From contig JASFTK010000054.1 in the NCBI GenBank assembly GCA_050053595.1, positions 1 through 10,482 of the forward strand: a stretch of DNA of 10,482 nucleotides, read 5' to 3'. The notes below the pieces were generated by a model. That model had not been told where the DNA came from and did not search any database. It saw only the letters and a list, made by a program, of their open reading frames with translations. Source of the DNA: GCA-2726865 sp050053595 (lineage in GTDB: Archaea > Thermoproteota > Bathyarchaeia > TCS64). The position numbers were made by a program, and so were the translations under genes. Shown here in pieces: positions 1 through 6,133 of the stretch (position 1 is the first letter of the stretch; every line of letters starts with the position of its first letter).

Positions 1-82
1 GCTGAGTAGCCGATACCCTTATAGTCTGCATATGTGTATGGGTGTCCGTTCTTCCCTGTAGGGTACTTGTTTTTTCGTCGTT

Positions 83-115
83 TGTCGAAGTTTCCTTCGA
101 TCCGTGTCGAAGTTT
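83..115. promoter_or_regulatory. Candidate operator: three TCGAAG half-sites at the mevalonate operon promoter
   Basis: An 11-base direct repeat, TGTCGAAGTTT, occurs at 83-93 and 105-115, start to start 22 bases apart, about two helical turns. Between the copies lies the inverse CTTCGA (95-100), so TCGAAG (85-90) and CTTCGA form a perfect 6-base inverted repeat with a 4-base spacer. The right copy runs directly into the TATA-like box at 113-122. This placement is what a DNA-binding repressor site would look like in an archaeal promoter. No regulator gene is in the window, so function is inferred. A hairpin terminator for an upstream gene is a weaker alternative. Confidence 0.4.
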
Positions 116-122
116 TTAAATA
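113..122 (+). promoter_or_regulatory. TATA-like box of the HMG-CoA synthase operon
   Basis: TTTTTAAATA is a good archaeal TATA-like sequence. Transcription would be expected to start about 25 bases further on, near 143, leaving a leader of roughly 18 bases before the GTG start at 161. That leader contains the AGGGGG ribosome-binding sequence at 149-154. Confidence 0.5.
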
Positions 123-160
123 GCGAGTGGAGCATCGTTTTTCGATTCAGGGGGAACGCT

Positions 161-1201
161 GTGAGAACCGTAGAAGGTGTCGGCATCGTAGGCTACGGGG
201 CCTATATCCCTATGTACCGGCTGAGGGCCTCTGAGGTCAACAGGGTCTGGGGGGGCTCAGGGGCCCCGGTGGAGGAGAAGTCGGTGGTCTCGATGGACGA
301 GGACGCCGTGACGATATCGGTGGAGTGCGCAAGGTACGCTGTCCGCAGGGCGGGGATCGACCCCCGGGAGATCGGGGCGGTCTACGTCGGGACGGAGTCA
401 AAGCCCTACGCCGTCAAGCCGTCGGGGACGATAGTAGCTGAGGCGATCGGGGCGACCCCAGACTGCACCGCTGCGGACTATGAGTTCGCGTGCAAAGCGG
501 GGACCGAGGCGTTCCAGACCTGTATCGGTCTTGTCTCCAGCGGGATGGTCAAGTACGCGATGGCCATCGGCGCGGACACCGCCCAGGGGAGACCAGCTGA
601 CGCTTTAGAGTACACTGCAGCCTGCGGGGGGGCTGCTTATATCTTCGGGAAGAGACCGTCCCGGACTTTGGCGGATCTTGAGGGTTCCTACAGTTATGTG
701 ACGGACACGCCGGATTTCTGGCGGCGGGGACGGGAGATGTATCCCCGGCATGGCAGTCGGTTCACGGGGGAGCCTGCTTATTTCAAGCATGTTATCGGGG
801 CGGCGAAAGGGTTGATGGGGGAGCTGGGTTCGGAGCCTGGGGATTATGATTACGCAATTTTCCATCAGCCGAACACCAAGTTCCCCATAAAAGCGGCGAG
901 GGCACTTGGATTCAGCATGGACTCGATCAAGCCTGGGTTGGTGGTGCCCTTTGTGGGTAACACCTATGCAGGTTCTACGCCTCTGGGTCTGGCAGCGACT
1001 CTGGACGTGGCGGAACCTGGGGATAGGATCTTGGCGGTGAGTTATGGTTCAGGGGCTGGGAGCGATGCTTTCAGTTTCATAGTGCAGGATGCGATTACGA
1101 ATGAGAGGCGGCTGGATCCCGCGGTGAGACGCTTCGTGACTCGGAAGAGGTATATCGATTACAGCGTCTACTCGAAGCTCAGGGGTAAGTTATTGAAATG
1201 A
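161..1201 (+). CDS. Hydroxymethylglutaryl-CoA synthase, archaeal type
   Basis: Condenses acetoacetyl-CoA with acetyl-CoA to HMG-CoA, the committed carbon skeleton of the mevalonate pathway for archaeal membrane lipids. The 346-residue product has the usual archaeal length. It opens with the family signature VGIVGYGAYIP. The expected catalytic triad is present: Glu79 (in GTESKP), Cys111 (in EFACKAGT) and His235 (in FHQPN), at almost the same numbers as in the staphylococcal enzyme. The start is GTG 161, chosen because AGGGGG lies just upstream and the TATA-like box fits. An in-frame GTG at 104 would add 19 non-conserved residues and lies upstream of the TATA-like box. The stop overlaps the thiolase start as ATGA, implying coupled translation. 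In archaea this enzyme forms a substrate-channelling complex with the thiolase and DUF35 protein encoded next. Family assignment is firm. Confidence 0.96.
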   Translation: MRTVEGVGIVGYGAYIPMYRLRASEVNRVWGGSGAPVEEKSVVSMDEDAVTISVECARYAVRRAGIDPREIGAVYVGTESKPYAVKPSGTIVAEAIGATPDCTAADYEFACKAGTEAFQTCIGLVSSGMVKYAMAIGADTAQGRPADALEYTAACGGAAYIFGKRPSRTLADLEGSYSYVTDTPDFWRRGREMYPRHGSRFTGEPAYFKHVIGAAKGLMGELGSEPGDYDYAIFHQPNTKFPIKAARALGFSMDSIKPGLVVPFVGNTYAGSTPLGLAATLDVAEPGDRILAVSYGSGAGSDAFSFIVQDAITNERRLDPAVRRFVTRKRYIDYSVYSKLRGKLLK

Positions 1202-2343
1202 GGGGGGTCGCCGTTGCCGGTGTCGGCCTCATCAAGGTCGGCGAGCACTGGGAGCAGGGGTTGAGAGATCTCTTCGTGGACGCGGCCTTCAAGGCGTTAG
1301 AGGACGCGGGGAGGGAGGATTTCGACTCGCTCTACGTCGCTAACATGGGAGCCCCGATGCTCCAGGGACAGCTCCACCTGGGGGCTATGATGGCGGATGC
1401 CCTGGGGAGGCGGGGGCTACCGGCGTCGAGTGTAGGAGCAGCCTCGGCGGGGGGCGGGGTGGCGTTCCATGAGGGGGTGAAGGCGGTGGCGTCGGGGTTC
1501 AGCGACTGCGCCCTGGTCGGCGGGGTGGAGAAGATGAGCGATGGGCTACCCAGGGAGGTGGTCTCGACCCTCGCGATGGCGGAGGATCAGGAATATACTG
1601 CCTACACTGGAGTGACCAGCACCGGGCTGGACGCACTGCTCCACCGGGCGTATATGGAAAGATACGGGACTTCAGCTGAGGAAATCGCCATGTTCGCGGT
1701 GCGGGGACACGAACACGCAGTGGGGAGCCCCCACGCGCAGTACCCATTCAGGCTGAGCATCGAGAGGATCATGGACTCCCCGATGGAGGCGGACCCCATC
1801 CACATGTTCGAGTGCGCGGGGGTTGGGGACGGTGCAGCGGTCCTGGTGCTAGTGCCTGAGGAAGACACCCCGGATGGGGTTGGGGTCGCGGCGACCTCTG
1901 TAGCGACAGGTCCCTACTACCTAGCCGGGAGAGAAGACATACTCACACTAGACGCGGTGAAGTCAGCCGGGGAGAGAGCTTACGGGGTGGCGGGGGTGGA
2001 GCCGGAGGACATCGATGTCCTAGAGGTCCATGACCAGACCACAATCACGGGTGTGATAACCCTTGAGGACCTAGGCTTCGCCGAGAAAGGAGAGGGCGCA
2101 GCGGCAGTCGCCAAGGGGTTGACAAGCCGGGAGGGGGACGGGATCCCCACCAACACATTTGGGGGCCTCAAAGCCCGGGGTCACCCCCTCGGGGCGACAG
2201 GACTCTACCAGGTGGGGGAGGTGGCGCTCCAGCTACGGGATGAGGCCGGGAAGTGTCAGGTGGAAGGAGCCCAAGTGGGCCTCGCCTCGTGCCTCGGGGG
2301 GCTGGGTTCGACATGCGCAGTGACGATCCTGAGGAGGGATTAA
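1198..2343 (+). CDS. Acetyl-CoA C-acetyltransferase-like thiolase (SCP2 type) with an altered active site
   Basis: By position and family this should make acetoacetyl-CoA from two acetyl-CoA and pass it to HMG-CoA synthase. The 381 residues cover a whole thiolase. Visible landmarks are GGVEKM (108-113), the His-Asp of EVHD (278-279) and GHPLGATG (328-335, His329). Several key sites are odd. Archaeal homologues as I recall them read AACASGG at the nucleophile; here the segment is AASAGGG, putting Ser83 (codon TCG, 1444-1446) where the acylated Cys should be. The usual HDC reads HDQ (Gln280). A Cys occurs in ASCLGG (Cys365), matching the CxG Cys of classical thiolases, where archaeal relatives often have Asn. 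The protein may therefore be a structural partner, an altered enzyme, or a thiolase using different residues. It overlaps the upstream gene by 4 bases and sits 1 base before the DUF35 gene. Confidence 0.9.
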   Translation: MRGVAVAGVGLIKVGEHWEQGLRDLFVDAAFKALEDAGREDFDSLYVANMGAPMLQGQLHLGAMMADALGRRGLPASSVGAASAGGGVAFHEGVKAVASGFSDCALVGGVEKMSDGLPREVVSTLAMAEDQEYTAYTGVTSTGLDALLHRAYMERYGTSAEEIAMFAVRGHEHAVGSPHAQYPFRLSIERIMDSPMEADPIHMFECAGVGDGAAVLVLVPEEDTPDGVGVAATSVATGPYYLAGREDILTLDAVKSAGERAYGVAGVEPEDIDVLEVHDQTTITGVITLEDLGFAEKGEGAAAVAKGLTSREGDGIPTNTFGGLKARGHPLGATGLYQVGEVALQLRDEAGKCQVEGAQVGLASCLGGLGSTCAVTILRRD

Positions 2344-2344
2344 G

Positions 2345-2740
2345 TTGAGTGTACCAAGGTACTGGCGGGAGACAAAGTATCGTTACAGGCTGATCGGTCA
2401 GGTCTGCGCAAACTGTGGCAGGGCGATGTTCCCCAGGGGTGGGGTCTGCGACGGATGCGGCTCAGCGGACCTCGAGGAGCTAGAGCTCAGCGACAAGGGC
2501 ACCGTGGTGAGCTGGACGGTTGTCAGGAATCCCCCGGCGGGTTACCAGAAGTACTCACCCTATACAGTGGCCTTGGTTGAGCTCGACGACGGCCCCAGGG
2601 TACTCAGCCAGCTGGTGGACATCGAACCCGACGAAGTGAAGACCGGGATGAGAGTCGAGGCGGCTTTCCGGCGGGTGAAGGAGGACGGGTCCTCAGGGAT
2701 AATCGAGTACGGCTACAAGTTCCGCCCCGTCATCGAGTAA
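2345..2740 (+). CDS. DUF35 OB-fold protein with zinc ribbon, partner of thiolase and HMG-CoA synthase
   Basis: A 131-residue protein with an N-terminal helix (VPRYWRETKYRYRL), a rubredoxin-like zinc ribbon with Cys21, Cys24, Cys35 and Cys38, then an OB-fold from about residue 45 onward. In the characterised archaeal complex the equivalent protein bridges thiolase and HMG-CoA synthase and helps form a shared CoA-binding site, so acetoacetyl-CoA is passed on without release. The start is TTG 2345, one base after the thiolase stop. It is supported by a strong GGAGGG at 2333-2338 inside the end of the thiolase gene and by the conserved N-terminus that begins there. No in-frame ATG or GTG gives the full helix. 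Family identity is clear; the role is inferred from the operon and from known relatives. Confidence 0.93.
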   Translation: MSVPRYWRETKYRYRLIGQVCANCGRAMFPRGGVCDGCGSADLEELELSDKGTVVSWTVVRNPPAGYQKYSPYTVALVELDDGPRVLSQLVDIEPDEVKTGMRVEAAFRRVKEDGSSGIIEYGYKFRPVIE

Positions 2741-2744
2741 GCTA

Positions 2745-2763
2745 CCTCGGTCCATATCCGAGG
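2745..2763 (+). terminator. Hairpin after the mevalonate operon
   Basis: CCTCGG (2745-2750) and CCGAGG (2758-2763) form a perfect 6-bp stem with a 7-base loop, starting 4 bases after the DUF35 stop codon. No T-run follows, and archaeal termination often relies on T-runs rather than stems, so it may instead protect the mRNA 3' end. Confidence 0.3.
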
Positions 2764-2796
2764 GGAAGGACTGACTTCACACTGGCGCAACTTTCT

Positions 2797-2812
2797 ACAA
2801 CACTATAAACTT
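2797..2812 (+). promoter_or_regulatory. Possible TATA-like box upstream of the SnoaL-like gene
   Basis: The AT-rich stretch ACAACACTATAAACTT is the best TATA-like sequence in the 154-base gap between the DUF35 gene and the SnoaL-like gene. It would give a leader of about 60 bases. A weaker alternative, TTTCATACTT near 2863-2872, is placed correctly for a leaderless transcript starting at ATG 2895, which would explain the absence of a ribosome-binding sequence there. Confidence 0.3.
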
Positions 2813-2894
2813 AATCTGGGATCCAGTGAATGTGGTTTAAGCCCGTGAAGAAGGCAATACCCTTTCATACTTACTGCCCCGTTCATTGATCGGC

Positions 2895-3260
2895 ATGGAC
2901 GAGTTCGACGTTATGATGGTGGTCCTCCGGTTCAACGAGAGGATCAACGCCCGGGACCTGAAGGGCTTGGTAGCGATGATGACAGACGACCACTTCTTCA
3001 TCGACAGCAAAGGGGAGAGGGACGACGATATGGAGGAGGGGTGGAGGGGCTTCTTCGCAAACTATCCCGACTACCGGAACGTGTTCACACATGTTCAGGT
3101 GGAGGGAGACTTCGTGGCCATCGCAGGGCACTCGACCTGCTCATATGATCCACTGGACGGACCGGCGCTATGGAGCGCAAGGGTACGGGACAGGAAAGTC
3201 TCAGAGTGGAGGGTGTACAAAGACACACCCAAGAACCGCAGGAAAATAGGCCTTACGTAA
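2895..3260 (+). CDS. SnoaL-like / NTF2-like small protein of unknown function
   Basis: A soluble 121-residue protein with the feel of the NTF2-like (SnoaL) cone fold. It has an N-terminal helix with NERINARDLKGL followed by MMTDDHFFIDS, then a WRGFFANYPDY segment, and strands around VAIAGHSTC and LWSARVRDRKVSEWRVYKD. Such proteins are isomerases, dehydratases, or ligand-binding domains, and sequence alone does not give the substrate. There is no signal peptide or membrane segment. The start is ATG 2895; an in-frame TTG at 2886 would add three residues and has no better ribosome-binding site. It stands alone between the mevalonate operon and glyS, with hairpins on both sides, so it is probably a single-gene transcript. 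Coding capacity is supported by length, composition and fold-like pattern rather than by a specific recognised homologue. Confidence 0.75.
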   Translation: MDEFDVMMVVLRFNERINARDLKGLVAMMTDDHFFIDSKGERDDDMEEGWRGFFANYPDYRNVFTHVQVEGDFVAIAGHSTCSYDPLDGPALWSARVRDRKVSEWRVYKDTPKNRRKIGLT

Positions 3261-3267
3261 CCCTGTA

Positions 3268-3282
3268 CGATGGGTATCATCG
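3268..3282 (+). terminator. Small hairpin after the SnoaL-like gene
   Basis: CGATG (3268-3272) and CATCG (3278-3282) form a perfect 5-bp stem with a 5-base loop, 7 bases after the stop codon. The stem is short and lacks a T-run, so it is only a weak terminator candidate. The rest of the gap to 3400 shows no gene. Confidence 0.22.
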
Positions 3283-3401
3283 CTTGCGCGCACTTTCCAA
3301 CCATGCCAGTGAGCCATGACCCCCTGGAACCGTCCCCCTTCACACGGATAATACAGAACCCGGGAAACCTTATCACATGTTACCGTCGCGCGCATCACCC
3401 A

Positions 3402-3410
3402 GATTTATAA
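3402..3410 (+). promoter_or_regulatory. TATA-like box of glyS
   Basis: GATTTATAA centred near 3406 is a good archaeal TATA-like sequence. Initiation about 26 bases on, near 3432, leaves only about 8 bases before ATG 3440, so the mRNA is probably nearly leaderless. This fits the absence of a ribosome-binding sequence there. Confidence 0.55.
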
Positions 3411-3439
3411 GAACAACCACCAAACAAAGGACGATCAAG

Positions 3440-4963
3440 ATGCCCCGGACCACCATCGAGACCCTAAACGCCATCGCCAAACGCCGAGGATTCTACTGGC
3501 CCAGCTACGAGATCTACGGAGGCCTCTCAGGCTACATCACCTACGGAGACCTGGGCACCAAACTCAAACGCAACATAGAATCCCTATGGCGTCGACACTT
3601 CACCCACAACCAGCACACCCTTGAGATAGAAGCCCCCATCATCAACCCCGAGATAGTCTTCCAAAAATCAGGCCACCTAGCCCACTTCAAAGAACACTCA
3701 ACGGAGTGCAGCCAATGCGGGCGCAGCCACAGAGCCGACCACCTCATCGAGGACAAGACAGACCTCGAGAACGTCGAAGCCCTCGGAGGAGAGACCATCA
3801 AGCGACTCCTCCAAGAACACAAGATCAGATGCCCCCGCTGCGGGGGCCAACTCAGAGACCCCACCCTTATCCTCACCATGTTCAAGACTGAGATCGGGGC
3901 CACCGGAGGTCTCACAGGATACGCACGACCAGAAGCAGCCCAATCCATGTTCATCAACTTCAAAAGAGGCCACCAGCACGCCCGGGAGAGACTCCCCTTC
4001 GCCCTGGCGCAGACAGGCAAGGTAATGCGTAACGAGATCAGCCCCCGCCGGGGCCTTGCCAGGGTCCGGGAGTACACTATCATGGAGCTGGAGCTGTTCT
4101 TCGATCCCCAACAGCCCCAATGCCCCCTGCTAAAAGACGTAGAGGACACAACCATCACCCTCCTCACCGAGGAGATGCAGCGGGAAGAGGAGAGAACGCC
4201 ATTAGAGGCCACAATCAAGGACGCCCTCCAGGAAGACCTCATCCTCCAAGAATGGCAGGGCTACTACATGGGCGTCTCAAAAAGATTCATCACCCACCTC
4301 GGAATCCCCCCAGAACGCCAGAGATTCCGCGCCCACCTCCCCGACGAGAGAGCCCACTACTCCGCGCAGACCTACGACCACGAGGTCCAGACCCTCAGCT
4401 TCGGATGGCTGGAGGTCGCAGGCCACGCATACCGGACAGACTACGACCTCAAAGCCCACCAGAAAGGCGCCGACACCGACATGACCGTCCTCAGAGAAGA
4501 TGGCACCCGATACACCCCCCACGTAGTTGAACCCAGCTTCGGCCTAGGCCGTCAGTTCCTCGTCACCCTCGAATCCAACTATGAGCGCCGCAAGAAACGG
4601 AACATCCTCCACCTCCCCCGAGACCTCGCCCCCATCCAACTCACGGTCAACCCCCTCGTCAATAAAGACGGCCTCCCAGAGAAAGCCCGACAGATCCATG
4701 AGACCCTCCAAGACGCCGGGTTCACCACCATTTATGACGAGGGAGGGAGCATCGGCAGACGATACGCCCGCAGCGACGAGATCGGGACCCCCCTCGCCAT
4801 AGCCATCGACTACGACAATACTATGGAGAACGACGTGGTCACCGTCAGAGACCGAGACACCTGGGAACAGGTCAAGACCCCCATATCCCACCTAGCCCCC
4901 AGGCTAAGAGACTATTTCAAGTATAGGAGAGAGTTCCCCGACCTCGGAGAACCCCTAGAATAA
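3440..4963 (+). CDS. glyS: Glycyl-tRNA synthetase (class II, alpha2 type)
   Basis: Charges tRNA-Gly with glycine in the cytoplasm. The 507-residue protein starts with the typical RRGFYWPSYEIYGGLSGY region. A zinc-binding insertion follows, with Cys90, Cys93, Cys131 and Cys134. The ARPEAAQSMF segment (162-171) corresponds to the usual RPETAQ. Motif 2 is clear (RNEISPRRGLARVREY, 197-212), and motif 3 is EPSFGLGR (364-371). A C-terminal anticodon-binding domain (about 395-495) has VNPLVNK and the GSIGRRYARSDEIGTP segment. It is close in length to the Thermus enzyme and shorter than many archaeal ones. ATG 3440 is chosen over an in-frame ATG at 3377, which would place the TATA-like box inside the gene. 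The coding strand is strikingly C-rich (24 C to 8 G at 3601-3660), opposite to the other + strand genes. It converges on the lipoate ligase gene with a 9-base gap. Confidence 0.96.
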   Translation: MPRTTIETLNAIAKRRGFYWPSYEIYGGLSGYITYGDLGTKLKRNIESLWRRHFTHNQHTLEIEAPIINPEIVFQKSGHLAHFKEHSTECSQCGRSHRADHLIEDKTDLENVEALGGETIKRLLQEHKIRCPRCGGQLRDPTLILTMFKTEIGATGGLTGYARPEAAQSMFINFKRGHQHARERLPFALAQTGKVMRNEISPRRGLARVREYTIMELELFFDPQQPQCPLLKDVEDTTITLLTEEMQREEERTPLEATIKDALQEDLILQEWQGYYMGVSKRFITHLGIPPERQRFRAHLPDERAHYSAQTYDHEVQTLSFGWLEVAGHAYRTDYDLKAHQKGADTDMTVLREDGTRYTPHVVEPSFGLGRQFLVTLESNYERRKKRNILHLPRDLAPIQLTVNPLVNKDGLPEKARQIHETLQDAGFTTIYDEGGSIGRRYARSDEIGTPLAIAIDYDNTMENDVVTVRDRDTWEQVKTPISHLAPRLRDYFKYRREFPDLGEPLE

Positions 4964-4972
4964 CACCTAAGA

Positions 4973-6061
4973 CTAGACCTTAGCTTCTAATAACGCCGCC
5001 ACTATATCCCCCTGCTCAGCACCGAAAACATTCAAACCTAGCCTTTCAAAGGCCTCGGCCACAGCCTCACCTAGCGCCTCCTCCTCCAACGGAACCCCCA
5101 CCAATGCATCCTCCAAATCCGAGACAGCCCCCATGAATGGCACGGTGAAAAAATCACCGCTTATGGACACACCTCGGATCAGACCATCCTCAGAAACGAC
5201 CGTGACACGGATCAACTTCCCAGCCTTATAGACTGCCTCCGAGACGTTGACACCGCCCCGGACCTTCGTCGCCACGGGCCCCGAAACCAGACTCTGCAGC
5301 TCCAGGTCCTTCCCAAAGATCCACTCCTCCTGTCTCCGCTCCTCGATGAGACCAGACAGGCACAGTTCCTCCCTTTCTGTTAAATTCCCAGGCTCCAACT
5401 CAACCCCCAGAGACTCACCGGAAGCATCTATCAAAGCTGCCTTCACAGACCCCCTGGAGACCCCCTCCCCCAGCTCACCCCGGATGCTGGTCAACCACTC
5501 CCCCATCGACTCAACAAGCTTATCCTGGAACTTCTCACTGGGAGCTTGTATGATCCTGCTCATGAGATCCGATGGCGCATCCAGCAATAGATCTCCCGCC
5601 AAGACATTCGCCCCCTCGATTGTGATAGCCCCATTCCCCGAGATCTTCCTCCCCCCAACCAGAATATCGTTGGGCGGACGGACAGAGGCCTCAAACCCCA
5701 ACTTATTCAACGCTAGCACCGGGGGACCCAAGAACTTCCGATAGAACCCCTCCATTGTGTCAGGACACTCCGCCGACTTCTTGTCCACCACGAAGAAATA
5801 GTCCTGCTCCCACGGGCCATCGAGGATCGCCCCACCCCCTATAGTCCTCCTCACAAGGTCAAACTCCATACCCCTAGCGTAGCCAACATCAATCTCCTTC
5901 TCCATGAGCTGGTGGAAACCGATATTAACGAAGGGCTTAGCCGGATGATTGAGGATCACAGTGTTCGGAACAGCCCCATTGCTCACAGCCTGCCCCACAG
6001 CCTCGTAAAGATTTGTCATAGTATATCCATCGACCGGCCCCAGATCTACAAGCCTCCACAT
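4973..6061 (-). CDS. lplA: Lipoate-protein ligase A family protein with accessory C-terminal domain
   Basis: Expected to attach lipoate (or a related acid) to the lysine of carrier domains such as glycine cleavage H protein or 2-oxoacid dehydrogenase E2, via an acyl-adenylate. The 362-residue product has the BPL/LplA catalytic domain in about residues 1-240: NIGFHQ (46-51), RRTIGGGAI (71-79) and NDILVGGRKISG (131-142), whose Lys139 matches the catalytic lysine of E. coli LplA. From about residue 247 (EWIFGKD) comes an accessory domain with GDFFTVPF, like the C-terminal domain of E. coli LplA. In Thermoplasma this part is a separate protein, LplB. ATG 6061 is preferred over an in-frame TTG two codons earlier. 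It seems to have its own promoter at 6092-6104. No lipoyl carrier gene is nearby, so an octanoyltransferase-like role remains possible. Confidence 0.88.
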   Translation of the reverse strand: MWRLVDLGPVDGYTMTNLYEAVGQAVSNGAVPNTVILNHPAKPFVNIGFHQLMEKEIDVGYARGMEFDLVRRTIGGGAILDGPWEQDYFFVVDKKSAECPDTMEGFYRKFLGPPVLALNKLGFEASVRPPNDILVGGRKISGNGAITIEGANVLAGDLLLDAPSDLMSRIIQAPSEKFQDKLVESMGEWLTSIRGELGEGVSRGSVKAALIDASGESLGVELEPGNLTEREELCLSGLIEERRQEEWIFGKDLELQSLVSGPVATKVRGGVNVSEAVYKAGKLIRVTVVSEDGLIRGVSISGDFFTVPFMGAVSDLEDALVGVPLEEEALGEAVAEAFERLGLNVFGAEQGDIVAALLEAKV

Positions 6062-6091
6062 AGACAACCCTACCAGAAAAAAGTCACTGCA

Positions 6092-6104
6092 ATCTTAAAT
6101 CTTA
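6092..6104 (-). promoter_or_regulatory. TATA-like box of the lipoate ligase gene
   Basis: Read on the minus strand, TAAGATTTAAGAT is centred near 6098, 37 bases before ATG 6061. Initiation near 6072 would leave a leader of about 10 bases. It lies in the 72-base gap after the COG1058 gene, so lplA may be transcribed separately although it shares direction with the upstream operon. Confidence 0.4.
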
Positions 6105-6133
6105 GGGTTCAAGCCATCCCGGAGGACACCAAT

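Noticed and set aside
14..76. CCC-TGTA-GGG hairpin (54-63) followed by a T-run (71-75 region) as a terminator of an upstream gene
   Set aside because: The stem is only three base pairs and no upstream gene is visible in the window, so it is not listed as a feature although the T-run could end a transcript entering from the left.
104..160. Longer HMG-CoA synthase start at GTG 104
   Set aside because: It would add 19 non-conserved residues and place the start upstream of the TATA-like box at 113-122. GTG 161 has a ribosome-binding sequence and begins just before the conserved family N-terminus.
3541..4242. A 233-codon open frame on the minus strand opposite glyS
   Set aside because: The translation is rich in Ser, Arg and Trp with no domain pattern, and the + strand here carries the class II synthetase motifs. 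The frame is a product of the biased codon use of glyS.
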